Positions 31,884-45,729 of a DNA stretch of 64,000 nucleotides are shown here, piece after piece (positions within the stretch are counted from its first letter, which is position 1; every line of letters starts with the position of its first letter). The position numbers and the translations under genes are program-made. Source of the stretch: Brachycybe producta (Eukaryota; Arthropoda; Diplopoda; Playtdesmida; Andrognathidae); contig JAUPFP010000036.1 in assembly GCA_036925085.1 (NCBI GenBank), positions 62,001 to 126,000 of the forward strand, in the 5' to 3' direction. The notes under the pieces are model-generated. The model did not search any database. It was not told the DNA's origin and saw only the letters and a list, made by a program, of their open reading frames with translations.

Positions 31884-32785
31884 CAGGGTGTTCATAAAGG
31901 CCCTTGTGCAGTTTTAAAAATCCGTTTCAATTTCTAATATCTTCACTTGTAAATTTGAATTTGGAATAATTACTCTGCAAGTAGCCCACAGGGAATGTGT
32001 GACAGAGATACTTTTTATCACCTACTATACCAATTCCCAATGCAAATATAATATGAGATTGAATGGCAGCATTAGTACACAAAATGCTTTGTTCGACAGC
32101 ATCCCACTATAAATTCTCTAAATCAAAATGTTCTCTATGCACAACCTTTCCTCTGGAAGTAAATTCCATTCTCGGATCACCCTAGGTAGTAAATATGAAT
32201 GACAAAAAAATGTGAGGTGTATATAAGGTTTATTTTATATAAATGTGTAATTTGTAACTGAAAAGGAATCAAAAATAACCGCAATGAGTCTAAATGATCT
32301 TTGTGATAGGATATAACAAAATTGTGATCAGTGCTTATAACTCAAACACGTGTTCGGATAGAACTTCAGAAATGTATTATCCTTTGTATATCCTAAAAAG
32401 ATGGCCGTGACTATGTAAAAAGTTAACCAATAAAATATGCTAAAACTTCAAGTTGCATTTTACACATTGTTTGTATCTTATATGAGGGGCTTAGAAACAA
32501 AGAACAATATGGGACAAAAGTAATGTTTTTTAGTAAATTGAGTTCAAAGTAAGAGACCTCCATAGACATCAATGTTTTGAATGCTATAAATGTAGAAAAT
32601 GAGCAACTTTTTCATTTATTTCTCTTCTTTAACATGAAATTCTTTATCATTTCATTGACAAAAATGTCTTAGCATATCTCCATTTTTAGAAAAATGTCAC
32701 TTATGACTCTTAAGCTCTTAAGCCTCTCTTATAGAAGTGAAATTATTAAAAACTGAAACTGCACAAGGACTTTATGGACACCCTG
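31884..32785. mobile_element. Family D: 902-bp TA-flanked element
   Basis: CAGGGTGTTCATAAAGGCCC then TTGTGCAGTTT at the left and AAACTGCACAAGGACTTTAT then GGACACCCTG at the right are inverted ends, each next to TA. The length and TA target fit a non-autonomous Tc1/mariner-like element. The interior is AT-rich without a transposase frame. Pieces recur at 24490-24790, 25890-26150, 30540-30740 and, for the right interior, inverted at 59140-59400. Confidence 0.75.
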
Positions 32786-33464
32786 TATAACTGTACTCGG
32801 GTAATAATGTTTCGATTTGGCCTATTTTTGGTCATCATCAAAATACATAATGACACACATTGGTATATTTTTAGGTAAAAGATGTGCCAAAATGGAAATT
32901 GTGCTATTCTTGATAATATACCCAATGTGTGCTATAAGGAAGTATCTATTGATATCATTCTTGTATATTAAACTGTTTATTTGCTCGTGTAACTTTTTTT
33001 TTATATAAGGGGGTTTGAGGTGTGTGTGGGTGGGATAAGGGGTAGGGGTTTTGGACCAGACAGAATAGATTCGATCTCAAATAGCAACTTGTTGTTATGC
33101 AAAAGATTTTTTTTTTTCTTTCTGTAGGTAAAGAGGTTTTATTTTTAAATTGAAGCGTTTTGCTCGGGAACCCCCCCTTTTCCTACCGAACCTCCCTTTC
33201 CTATCTCTTCTTATACAATGTACATATATGTAAAGGTGTTTATGCCTTGGTTTCGATCAATATGCATTGCCACGAACACATGCAATAATACATTGAATGT
33301 GAGTAGTATATGCATTTGCCCCATTTAGCATATTCTTCTCTTCTTTTTTCTGCTTGTTGTTGGCGTTCAATTCGTGAGATTTGTATCAGTTGCCTTGGTT
33401 AGCTCAATGGAAATTTCATTTTTTATTCACTGGGTTTTTTTTTCTTCCAACATTTATCTCAGCC

Positions 33465-33556
33465 ATGTGTGCGTGTTTGCATGCACGTGTACGTGTGCGT
33501 GCGTGCATGCATGCATGTGTTATATATGTATGCGTGCACGCGTGCGTGCGTGTGCA
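33465..33556. repeat. Alternating purine-pyrimidine tract (Z-DNA candidate)
   Basis: About 90 bp of GT, GC and AC steps (for example GCATGCACGTGTACGTGTGC and GTGCGTGCGTGCATGCATGC), broken by a short TATATATG. Such tracts favour Z-DNA under supercoiling. The open frames across it are composition artefacts. Confidence 0.7.
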
Positions 33557-34409
33557 AACTGATTGAGTGACGCAAGTGGTAAGGAATAGACACAATCCTT
33601 AATGGTGATAAGAAATGCATTCAAAGTGAGTCTATATTATTGTCTACACTTTTCTGAAAATATATGGCAAATGTTTTTTTTTTCCCTGTTTCTATCATTA
33701 CCTATATATAAAGAGATCGATAGGGTGGGGCATATAAATGAAATTGCAGTAAACAGAGAGAGAGAGAGAGAAAAAATGTAGATGGGGGCCCTCTATACTG
33801 TAAATACGGCATAAATAGGCAGTACACATAGAAATAGCATGGTAAGGCCTACGTGTTGATCCACTGAGAATGCAATTTTACAAATGCATAATATTTTTTT
33901 GTTGTTTCTTATTACGAAATTTGTTTTTCTTTGCATAAATTTTTAAATTAATAATACATTAATTATACATATAGAGCCTTGAAATAAGTATAGTTGAGCG
34001 AATTTCCTAGTCAAAATGCGAGATTTCTAACAATGATCAATTATAAACTATTATAAATAATTTAATTAGTTGTCTAAATGAAAACAATATTAAAACATTT
34101 TTAATTAAAAAATTAAAAAAATGTGAATGAAAGAGAGAACTTTTGAGTTTGAATTGAACTTTTTGAAATGAAATTTTAAAAAAACGTGTTTTAGAAACTA
34201 AAAGAACTGTACTGTAAATGAATCACTTAAAAAGATTTATGGTGATTTGAAAATTTCCACTTTCGTTTTTCACTTCAAGTTGGATTAAAAAAGTAGAAAA
34301 CACAAAAAACTGTCTGATTTCGTCCAAATAAATTGAAAACTGTCGTTTATATACTTTGATGATACAAAGTTGATTTGGAAAGTGACCCAAGAGGATTTTT
34401 TTATTTGTT

Positions 34410-34795
34410 GACATATTTTGATTATTCCATCGTTCATGTTTAAAATGAAGAGAGAAACGTAAATATGTTTTAAAAACTAGAAGGGTAGTTCAATGTTCAT
34501 GTAGCTCATGTTAATATCTTTCAAAATAAGCTTTTTATGTGAGTTTGAAAATGAGCCTTCTTTGAAGCAGACAATATTTTTTTTTTAAAAAAATTAAAAA
34601 AAAAATATTGTCTGCTTCAAAGAAGGCTCATTTTCAAACTCACATAAAAAGCTTATTTTGAAAGATATCAACATGAAAATTCTATTTTAAAGTAATTGAG
34701 TTACCCTTCTAGTTTTTAAAACACTTTCCTCATTTTTTATTAATTTTGTTTTTCTGAAAGACAGAATAACCAGAGTTCTAAAACCGTCTTAAAAT
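34410..34795. mobile_element. MITE-1 copy with long perfect hairpin
   Basis: The best-preserved stem of the family: 34507-34580 and 34605-34678 are almost perfectly complementary (CATGTTAATATCTTTCAAAA / TTTTGAAAGATATCAACATG, then GCCTTCTTTGAAGCAGACAA / TTGTCTGCTTCAAAGAAGGC) around an A/T loop. Outer parts TTTTAAAAACTAGAAGGGTA and TACCCTTCTAGTTTTTAAAA also pair. A partial second copy lies just left, about 34150-34230. Confidence 0.85.
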
Positions 34796-36949
34796 TATTT
34801 TCAAAACGCAAAAGAAGATCGATAATTCTTCTACAAGTTGAGATTTTACTTTTATTTTGTGACATTTTAATTATGATTCCAATGTCAGCCAGTAGATGGT
34901 ATCACAGGTGTCAGACACAAAAGAGAAAAAACCCGTTTATAACCCGCTTTGTAAATTTGATTGCTTGATGATGAAATTCTAACAAAAAATATGACAAATC
35001 CTGTTTTATTAGAAATGAAATTAATATTGAAAATAATATCAACGAAACAAATTACTTTATGAACTTAAAACCGAATAAAATAAACAAATTGAATAATTTG
35101 TAATTTATTTTAGAAATGACATATATTGATTTTATACATTCTTTTTTTAACCATTAGAACATAATCATGACAGGTTACTAACATCTTAAAATTGTCCTAA
35201 GACTTAAGAGATAAGAAATAATTATAAGAACAACCACAATTAGGATTTTTTTTTATTAGGAACTATAATAAAAAATACGGGTTAGAGGCTAGAGTCTTTT
35301 AGTTAAAAAATACTAGTCTTGTCTATCAACCAGATGATAAAATGCCTTTAAGTCTCTCTTTTTTATATTAAAAAAGTATAATATCGGTGCTAACAGTGAT
35401 TGCTTTGTTTAAGGGGCCATTGCAACCCAGAACTAAATTTGGTTACCAACTAAATCGTTTAAAATAGAATATTAAAAAACTATAAATATTTACATTTACA
35501 TGTATAAAACGTAAGTAGTCTGTTATTAGGTGAATTTTGGCAATTCAACTTTAAAAAAAAATAATTACACAAGAAGCGGATGGTTCGTTAAAATATTGAA
35601 GTTGTTGTTGTTGAAATTTTAATACTGGGGTTTAAATTGTAATTTTTTCTCTCAAAAGATTACTCATTTTTTAATTCAATACATATTTTTTAAATTTTTT
35701 TTTTTTCAGTTTTCTCAATTAATATATAAAGTAAAATTTCTGAAAATTTCACATAGTCCTTTCAAATTTTTATATTTTCACTTAATTTTGATTGATAAAT
35801 AGCATGCATAATTAATATTGTATTTATTTTATTTTCATAATATTTGTATATAAGTTAATGTTAAATTATATAAAAAGATTTTGTATAACATTTTAAAATA
35901 GCCTTCCTGAAAGATCGAGCCAAATTATTACTAATCACATTAGTTTGTTTTATTTCAATCAATGTTTTTTGTGCTTAGAATTTCATAAATGAGCCACTTT
36001 TGTATATACAGTATGCATTCAAGAGCCATAGCAACTAATATTTATATTAAGAATCTCTTTTTCTTATTGTCATATATTATGAAAAGGGCAGACTTAGAGG
36101 TAAAGATGGATTTATTTCTGTAAAAAACAGTAGAATGTATACAGTAGGCCTAAATATGCCACTTTGAAGCAAGCTCCCTTTTTCTTTATCGTCTTTCTGG
36201 TGGCCAAATAAGCTGAAAAGGGAGCAAAAATGACCCTGTAAATCAGATGAAGAGATGATAAGATTAATCTCCAGGCTAACGAAATTTAAATGGAAGGGGA
36301 TGTGGGAAATTGGGGAACTGGGGGAGATGAAAGGGAGAGAGGTTAGGTTGAGAAACCATTTCACAGTGAGAAATATATAGCTGAGGCTAATATCTGGTGC
36401 TTTGGAGTTTGTTCTGCAAATAGAGATAACGTTTTAGAAAAATGGACCCGAAAAAGGACCAACGACGACTTCATATTATAGACACACTCACATTTTGCTC
36501 TAATAAAACGTCCATTTTTACAAAGGGCTAAATCTTCTTCTCTTTCTTCCGTTTTTAGAGACTAGAACACAAATCTTAGATCGATTAGGTGATTTGGAAT
36601 GTCTTCCAAAAAAGAAAATATCACCAAATGTGACACAAAAGAGGAAGGACTAACATACTTTTGAGCATGTTATAGGAATTGTCCCTTTATTCATCTAAAA
36701 TTATTTGATGGAACATAAAATCATATTTTGAGATTTGCTTTTACTTATTTAGTTATTATCCCTAGCTATAAAAGTAATGGAGCTTTTTTTTTTGTTTGTT
36801 GGAGTTTCAATTTTGATGTAATTTGTCGATAGCCTCCTGGACATGATGGAAAAGCATTTTTTGAAAGTATAGGTACAGTATATGCTTTTAGTATTGTATA
36901 TACTGTACTTACCACATGTATAGATGTGGACTTTAAAAGTAAACGTTTT

Positions 36950-37120
36950 TTTTGACGAAAATTAACGAAATAATGTCTGCTAAAAGTTATTTTCAAACTA
37001 AATTAAAAAGTATATTTTAACCTTAAGGGGGATTAAGCTCCCCTTCTAGTTTCTAAAACACTTTTAAGTTTCTCCTTAATTTTTTTCTTAAAAGATAGAA
37101 TAATTTAGAGTTCAAAGCAG
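36950..37120. mobile_element. MITE-1 right half
   Basis: AATGTCTGCTAAAAGTTATT then TTTTCAAACT, CCCCTTCTAGTTTCTAAAAC and AAAGATAGAATAATTTAGAG; the left arm is not present. Confidence 0.6.
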
Positions 37121-37410
37121 AGTTTAAACTTTAAACATTTGAGTTGTTAAGCCAATAAAATTTGAGTAAATTGTTATTAAAATGAATATATTATTGTAGC
37201 CCTGGACAAATTTGGTCTAGACACATCAAAGACCATTTGTGGCTAATTGTTTTTTTCATAATATTTTTTCTGCTAATATTAATTAAGAAAGTTTGGTTCA
37301 GTATGTTAAGCAAATGGCATACAATTTTATTATGAGACATAATCAATCGAAGGTCGATCTTCTCTTCTGCTTTGTGGCTTTTCTTTAGTTCGACTGAATT
37401 ATTTCTTACG

Positions 37411-37415
<5 letters not shown>

Positions 37416-37506
<91 letters not shown>
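37416..37506. repeat. Compound (CT)n-(TA)n microsatellite
   Basis: A (CT)n run to about 37448 followed by (TA)n from 37453 to 37506. Confidence 0.95.
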
Positions 37507-37508
<2 letters not shown>

Positions 37509-38410
37509 TGTTTGAAAACTGCTTCATTTTTTTCCTTACTTTAGACCAACACTAAAAGGAATTGTATTAATGTGAAGGTGTGCGAATGCATCGAATAATT
37601 CTATTGTTTAGTTCTTACTGCAATATAATTAGGTTTGCTTTTGTTTTTTGTGATTATGGTTCCGTCAAAGTGAAAAATAAGTCATTCTGAAAATTATCTT
37701 TTGCAAAACAACAAATTTAGTATCGAAATATGCACATTGACTAGAGTTTTTACCAATTTACAAAATGTCTCCATGATGAATGAGACATTGTGTAGATTAG
37801 CTTGTTTGTTTTAGGCATTTATGCACATTACCGTAATTTCAAGTCATTTTGCAGAATTACTAAAGAATTGATGATTTCGCAAATTGACTGACCTAATTTG
37901 CAAAAAATGACTTTAATTGTCAACATTTAACTAACTTTATACAAGACGTACGTGTCTTTAGAATTAAATTTTTTTTTGCGACAACTTTGTATAGTCATTT
38001 AGGCAAAAAATGCCAAAAAAGTATTAGCATTTTTCTATTGGTTTACTTTTAGTCTAGTTGCAGTTATTATATCAACCTTCTGTTGTTTCGATAATAAAAA
38101 ATTGATAAATTTATCCACAACACTTTTGGAGGGATTTTTTTCTTTGTTTGTCTGGGAAAAATGCTGTAAAATGTCTCATATTGTTATCGCCTAGTAAAAT
38201 ATTGAACAGATGCAGACATAAGAAGAAGAAGAAAAAATTGTTATTTTATTTAGACGTTAAATTTTTAAGAAGTCTCATTTACATATTCACACGTAAGGCT
38301 TCTTAAGTAGATATTCTTTTTTCAAAAAAATATATAAAACGTATGTTATTTATTATGAGTTTAGTAATGGGTTTTAAAGATGATGACCCGGCAGTGCATA
38401 GCTGCCTCAC

Positions 38411-38592
38411 CTTAAGGGTTGGGACACACAGACCACGTTTGGTGGTCAATTTTAACTGCAAAATGAAGTCGGGTTGTCGTCAAAACCGACCAATTCGAAT
38501 CTATTCATGAAAATAAATTGCAACCACCTGCAACTTCATTTTGCAGTCCAAATTGGCCACCAAAAGTGGTCTATTTGTGCCAAGGGCCTAAG
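38411..38592. mobile_element. Family E palindromic MITE, copy 2
   Basis: CTTAAGGGTTGGGACACACA, GACCACGTTTGGTGGTCAAT, TTTAACTGCAAAATGAAGTC on the left are inverted as AACTTCATTTTGCAGTCCAA, ATTGGCCACCAAAAGTGGTC and TTGTGCCAAGGGCCTAAG. It matches 27228-27400. Confidence 0.7.
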
Positions 38593-39099
38593 ATGAAGCT
38601 AGTGAAGTTAGAATGGCCGTGGAACAATGTTGAGAATATTCGTCGTTTCGGATTTAATTTCATCGATATCGCAGAATCTGGTTAGAGGCTAGAATTCAGA
38701 GGTGAAACTAGCATCTCATCAAGTCTCAAATTTTAATTTTTTTTTGCTAAATATGCATTTTTTCTGGTTGTCTTTACTAATTAATCTAAGGATATTAATT
38801 ATTAATTAGGAAACAAAAGAAAAAGGATAATAAAAGAAAAATTAAAAATTAAAATTGAGAGGGTTTGTGAGGCTTGTACCCCAGTGTTGAGGCCAGGAAT
38901 TGTCGATCAGACAAGGAGGCCGTTTTGAAACCATCCGTCGTCGTCGTCGTCGTCGTTCCTAACCCAGAGACAGTTCTCAGAAGGTTATGGATTTTTTCTG
39001 TCCTTTGGAAAATTAACAAAAGGACTTCGTTTTGACGACGTGAATGAAATTAAAAGCAAAAACGACGATTGTTCTGAACAGTAGTGTCCCACGAAAGGA

Positions 39100-39260
39100 C
39101 TTCTACAAGGTGATCGATATTATTGGTGGTTGGGGGGGGGGGGGCGGAGGATAACAACTTTCCCCCTACATGAAAAACACGTGTTTGAATGATTTGCCAC
39201 AACATTTCACTTAAGAAAGTGCGGAAATCGACACGCGTTAGAGAGAAACCGCCCTCACAA
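39100..39260. repeat. Interspersed repeat with G-run, copy 2
   Basis: Partner of 19150-19385: CTTCTACAAGGTGATCGATA, a long G run at 39131-39142, GAATGATTTGCCACAACATT and GGAAATCGACACG. Confidence 0.5.
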
Positions 39261-39268
39261 TTAAGTAA

Positions 39269-39688
39269 GTGTCAAACTCGGTTATAGCGTCATTTAAAGG
39301 ACTGAGTGTTCCGTACATGACGTTGTATCCCATATTATCTAGTTTCCGTCATTTAAATACAGATTATTAGTAATCAAAATTGTATACACGTCCGGTTTCC
39401 GCAGAAATTTCATTTTGATGCAGCTAGTTCTTCTCAAAGGACAACTTTAGTTTTAACGTTGCATTCTAAATTGTAATCGAATCGTTCAGTTCGCTAACTG
39501 AAATCCACGAAACAATAACATTCATTATAATCTTGTCGTAATAGCCGATGTAGAGTGACGTTATAACCGAGGAAAAAATAACAGTATTTATAATAGGAAT
39601 CTTTTTTTAAAAAAATTGGCGTCATTTTGACAGTTAAAGCTGAGAGTTGTCGCGTTATCTTCGAGGTCGCTCTAACCGAGTTTGACTG
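39269..39688. mobile_element. pogo/Tigger-like MITE
   Basis: GTGTCAAACTCGGTTATAGC at the left and CTCTAACCGAGTTTGACTG, followed by TA, at the right form inverted ends of the pogo/Tigger style (CAGTCAAACTCGG...). A second internal match, CGTTATAACCGAG, is inverted too. No transposase frame. Confidence 0.65.
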
Positions 39689-40479
39689 TATTGTCATTCA
39701 ATCTCCTCTTGCCTTTAAAAGATAATAATAATTTTATTTTGGTACAATTGCCACACCATGACTCATCCTGTAAATATTGCATGATAAAGGGGAGGGGGGG
39801 GGGGAAGAACCCCAGCAACCACGAGCAACCAGCACCACTAGCACGGTGCACCATATTTTCAAAGTATGAAATTGTTTTATGTTGGGAGGGAGGGGGAGGG
39901 GGAGTCAAAGGTAATTTAGTTCGATGATAACGTCATTTTGTCTTCATTACTTTTGAGGAGGAATATGGGTGGAGTGGGGGCTGAACACACACACAGTTAT
40001 TGCAAATTGACGCCTTTTTCTCAAAAGAGAAGACTGGAAATGGTGGTAGGGGAGAAGGGGGAGGGGGTGGGGAATGACGCCCGAACCCAATAAACGAAAA
40101 ATGATGAATGGTTCACTTTGACTTGAAGGCAAAGCAAAATTATATCTATTTGACAGAAAGAAGAAGAAGAAGACGAAAAAAAATGCATCAAGAACGATAA
40201 AATGCAAATCAAAGAAAATTTTTCCCCAAAGAATAGCTATCAGTCAAAATGGATGTAAAAAATTCCTCTCATCTAAATACGGTTGCTGCTACCATCAAAC
40301 AAAACCATTTATTGCCTATATTTTGTAAGAAAAAAATACACATTCTTTTTTTGCTTAGTGATTTTTACAAACTCAATTCATGGTTTTCTTCACTGGTTTC
40401 TACTTACATTATTACTATTGTAGTTATGTGTGGTTGTAAAGTGGTTAAAGTGTGTCTGGTTATCAGAGGAATAGTATTA

Positions 40480-41265
40480 ACAGAAATTTGAAAGCGATTT
40501 TAGAAACTAGAAGGGTAAGCTCAATCACTTAAAGGTTAAGATATCTTTTAAAATAAAACTTTTATATCAGTTTAAAAATGACCCAACTTTTTAAATAGGC
40601 GACGATATTTTTTTTAATTTTTGTCCACAAAAATAACAACTTAGTCAGGTAAATTATGCATTTTACACAATAACTAGCCAATGTGCAAAACAACCTATTG
40701 GCTAGTAAATCTGCAAGGATAGGCAATATGCACAATCCCTCAAATTAATATGTCACTTTTTATAATGTGGTTAAAGCATTTTTAAGAGATTTGATTAAAG
40801 AGAGAATAAATTTGCATTTGCAATTTGCATATTAGTCAATTTACATATTTATTACCGCATTTTTCAAATTTCCTTGTGAATTTACGAGACTGATGGTTAA
40901 ATTTTCACTTTTGACAGTGCCTTCTTATATCATAAATGTGATATAATATGAAGATGACCATGTGGCGAATGGAATAACCCCTGAGAACAGGCAATCACTG
41001 CTTACACATTTTTTTTCTTATGTACGTTGTACATTACGTTTCAAGAACAAAATTAAAAGAAACTAGAAAGTATGTTAGAAAACTTGACGGATAACTCAAT
41101 AATTCAAGGCCATTTTCATGGTGATATCTTTCAAAATAGACAAATAGACAAAAATTTTAAAAAAAATATCATCTGCTTAAATTAGGGTCATTTTCTGAAA
41201 CTGACTTAAAAAGCTTATTTGAGCTACTCTTCTAGTTTCTGAAACATTTTGTTAAAACCACTGTA
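40480..41265. mobile_element. Two partial MITE-1 copies
   Basis: 40490-40615 is a left arm (TTTTAGAAACTAGAAGGGTA, GATATCTTTTAAAATAAAAC). 41040-41265 has both arms shortened (CATGGTGATATCTTTCAAAA, then ACTCTTCTAGTTTCTGAAAC). Between them is about 420 bp of AT-rich DNA with no recognised feature. Confidence 0.6.
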
Positions 41266-41571
41266 ATTTGTACCGTAATATTGTATCAGGCTACATACAT
41301 ATATTACATAGTGACGCCAGTTCACCTACTCGGTATTGTCCAGGTCAATGTCAAGGTCTATGTATATAAGCATATTTAAAAAATCAGTAATAATATTTAA
41401 ATAAGATGTTCATCTCGAAAATATAATTTCTTAGGAATTCAGTGTGAGTTTAACTGTTCTTATAATGTTTGGAATGCTGAACTGAGTAAATTGCATTTGT
41501 CCACTTGTACGCCGCCGCCATACATGTAATAAAATAAGAGAGAAAGTAGGTATTTCTAGTAAGGTGTATAG

Positions 41572-41574
<3 letters not shown>

Positions 41575-41666
<92 letters not shown>
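41575..41666. repeat. (TA)n microsatellite, ~92 bp
   Basis: Uninterrupted TA dinucleotides. Confidence 0.95.
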
Positions 41667-41670
<4 letters not shown>

Positions 41671-42839
41671 TAGTTTGACTGGCAGGGACAGTGATAGGCA
41701 GGCGGGGGAGAGAGAGGCAATGGTTTCTTGCAGGGACTATCAATTAGTCGTTAAAGGTTCGGTTATGGTTTTACCTCCTCATTATTCCACTTGAGTTGCA
41801 CTGACAGGATGGAAACATATTAACCATAGCTTTTTATATATGAAATTCTCCTCCTTCCCCTCTTCCCTTTTTTTTTCTTTCTCCCCATTACCTTCCCTAT
41901 CTAATACATGAATATAGGGAGGAAAAGAGCTCTTTTCTACTTTTACCAAAGTGGAACACACCGGAATGTGTCAATTTACTAGCATTTCTATAATAAACAG
42001 TCTATCGATTCCTAACATAAGATATTTTGGTAAACCTTACATCATTGTTACCAGAATATATTCAAGTTTCATTTTTTTCTTCTTCTTTCTCTCTTTTTTT
42101 CTGCATTTTTATATAACATTCTATGCCATCGTTTATAATTTAAGTGTGTTTAGTATACACATATATATAATATTTCATTATATTGTAGTTTATTTTTTGT
42201 TGTTGTTATTCATTTTGTATTCCTAAGGTTTATTTAAGCTTGCTTTTAAAAATTGCAACTGCCGGAAATTGTGTATGCTAATTTTCTAATTAGCATTTTT
42301 GTTGTTTCTCTAATCTTGTTGATCACATTCTCATTTAAGACTACTTTCTTTATAACACCCCCCCCTATTTTAACTTTATATTATGATGATCATTTTTAAC
42401 ATAATATATCTATAGTAGAAAGTAACGCTTATCTTCTATGGGTGAGAATTTCTTTTATATTTCACATTATTACAAATGAATTTCTTCAAGAAAACTAAAT
42501 TTTTCAGCTTGATTTAGAAATTAGATTTAAACACACCATTTATTTACTGCTGGGTGGATGATGTATTTTAATTTCATATGTTCTAGTATATAAATAATAC
42601 TCTTATTGCATTGTAAGTGAGGGGGAGGGAAGGGAAGGGAAAGAAAACAAGTGAGTTATACACAAATGTCATATGACTCGAGATGAGTGTCACATGTGAA
42701 CCAATTTCATTAATTACAACCAGTATAATTATATTTAGAGAGAGATAGATAATTGATAGTTCCACAAAAACACTGCCTCTGAAGCATTCCGTGCCTTAGC
42801 TGCGTGTGTCCAGTAGATGGCGACACTTCAGCTTAAAGC

Positions 42840-43225
42840 TAAAATTTTTCTCAGTTGTGTAGTAATTGCTTCGCCCTTAACTAAAGTTTGTGACGTCAGT
42901 ATTATTAATAACACAATTAGGATTGTCTCATTTTGTCTGATGAAAAAGGAGTAATAATAATTATTTCAATAATTTAAACACAAAGGTTCCTGTATTTCTT
43001 TATTACTCATTTTTATCAGAGAAAAAGGACACAATCTTAAAATTCTTATCAATTCCTCAGCCACTTTATTCACAACAACTGTGGATCTCTAGTTACAGTC
43101 CATAGACTGAAACCATTGATTTAGCTACAGAATACGGATACCTATCCGCATATCCCCAGTTGTGAAATAGGGGGGGGGGGGGGGGCTGACGTCACAAGCT
43201 TCTTCTATAGCGACGTAAGTATACA
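42840..43225. mobile_element. Shorter element with GTGACGTCAG inverted ends
   Basis: AAGTTTGTGACGTCAG near 42885 is inverted as CTGACGTCACAAGCTTCTTC near 43187. Just inside the left end, TCTCATTTTGTCTGATGAAA matches the inner right end of 12594-13880. A G run (43171-43186) abuts the right end. No coding content. Confidence 0.55.
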
Positions 43226-45729
43226 CACCATGATTCAACGATTACACACACACACAACTGTGTAAAATAGTTGGTTTGGTTTTATAATGAAAAATGAAAA
43301 GATAATGGAAAGTAGTTAGAGGAATAAAGGAAACCTTGAAGAGAGGCTATACGATTAAAGCTCACTCAACCAACGACGTTTTCTCTCTCTTTCTTTCTCT
43401 AACATGGAGTTGAGTTACCTCTAGATATAATTGACAATAATTGTTAAAATACTACATTTATTTAGTAGTCCAACAGTACACAATTACAACTGTCTTAAGA
43501 CATCTGAGACTTGTATTCTAATTACGGCCGCATTCTAAAAAACAAAGTAATACTTAAAAAGTCTTCATAGACTCTCTATAGAAAATGCATAGTCTTGTTT
43601 TAAGTTTAGCTTTATTTGAAGAGAATTTTTGGAAACAATTTTTTTTTTAATATTTTAAAACCCCTGTTAAAGTTCTACTTGTAAATTTAAGAACAAAACT
43701 TGATCTTTTTAGATAATACAGTAACTGAGTCTTGGTTTTCTTTTGTTAGAATTTTTTTTTTCGATGGATTTATTTTGTATTTTGTTTTCTTTCTAAATTT
43801 GTTAAATTCAATTTTAATATTATAGTCTTTAATTTGTTTATATTGCCCTGAAGATAATGATTCATGTTAGAAGATTAAAACATAGGCAAATATCGTTTTT
43901 TACTTTCAAAATATGTATTAAAACTATTTGTAAACTACTTGTTTTTAACTAGATACTAATATGAATGACCTTTTTTAAATAATAAAAAAACAAACAATAT
44001 ACAATGTAGATTCATAAAATATCGTAAAAAGTCAAATAAGAACTTCTTAACATTTCATTTTTTGACTGCGACTCATTTCAGTCTCGAATTTGAATTATTA
44101 ATAAAGTAAGAGAAAAATGAAGTATTTTTAGATTGAAAGATTTTTAGGGCATTTTTACTGACTTTTCTTTTCTTGACAAGTCAATATAGAGATAGAGAGA
44201 GAGAGAGAGAGAACATTATTATAATTGTATCCATGTAGAAATCTCGATACTATCTAACAAGTGTATAGTTTTTTTATGGAATATCTCATCTTAAGGTGAG
44301 AAATCCCACTAGTAATTGCTTCTAAAAGCATTTCCCAAGATGAATTTTGTCTTAGCAAGAAAATATGGCGTGAGTTATATCTATATATAGAGATATAACT
44401 TTCTGTCTTTTCTTTCTCACGTAGTTTCAATATTATTGAATCTCATGGGGTTATTAAAATATTTATCCATATATAGCATTACCCCATATACTGTATATAT
44501 ATATATATAGCTTTAAAAAAGAGAGAGAGAAAAGGAAGACTTTTCTAATACTTAGACACTGTTCTAATATATAAATAGGCCTATACGTAATGTTCATTTC
44601 CAATTACAAATGAGCTATGTCTATGACAAGTGAAATTGCTTTGGAAACATATTATTATATTATAAAAAAGACACATCCATCTATGTATACTGTAGTATGG
44701 GAAATATGGAAAAGATTTTTATGGATAATTATGTTTTCTTAAAATTAAAGAACATCCTCATTATTAAAGAGGTTTTATTTCGTTTTTAACATAAGCCTGT
44801 AAAAATGAAAGACTTCTTATATAATGATCTACATAAGAGGCTTATTAATCTTGAGGCTATATAATCATTCGATGTGTGTTTGGGGGGAGGGAGGGTCCTG
44901 TAATCGATAACCTTATAGACAAACAAACACATTGAGAAAACTTATTAAAAGCAATGTGGATGGCTTGCTATAGTAGATTCCATGATTTATTTTGTTGTTG
45001 TTGTTGTTGCTATACACACATAATATAGAAGGCTATAAACGACATGTATCATCAAGTATATAAAGGCTATAAAATAGACCCATGGTTATGTTGTAGTTGT
45101 TGTGTCCACTGTGAGACCCTATTATTGAAGAAATCGTTACAAAAAGTGCCATAAAAATTATTGGTTACTTTCATTCTGAGAAATTTCCAAATTTCTTTGG
45201 TTTAATATTACGAGTCCTGACTACAGTTAAAATGATCACCCTGTATTTTTACTTATTTAAATGAGGTTTTATTGTGAAAGTTGTCAACTCAAAAATAAAA
45301 GGAGTCCTACATTTTTTCATGTTGTCACAGTTTTAGTTATTGAGCAGGCTCATTATTTTTTTTTAAAATCGACAAAAATATTTTCTTATTCAAAATTGCT
45401 AAGCTGTGCTTGTCTATTATATTGCAAAATAGTTAGTCTCTACACCTTTGTTAAATTGGGATTTGATTTTAATAGGAAACCATATACATGTACATATGAT
45501 GGGGGGATGTTGTCGTATTTATGTCAGAAATAATTGCAACAATTAAGTTGATTGTATATGTAGGTAGAATAAAATGTAGCTCTAGAGAAAATACAGCTAG
45601 ATTCGATCAGATTTCTAGCAGAAACAGCCATAGCTTTGATCTCCGGATTTTCAGCTAGAATCCTTTTATGGTTAACTTATAGATGCTACATGTTACCAAA
45701 ACGGTGGGTACTTAATAGAGATGAGCATA

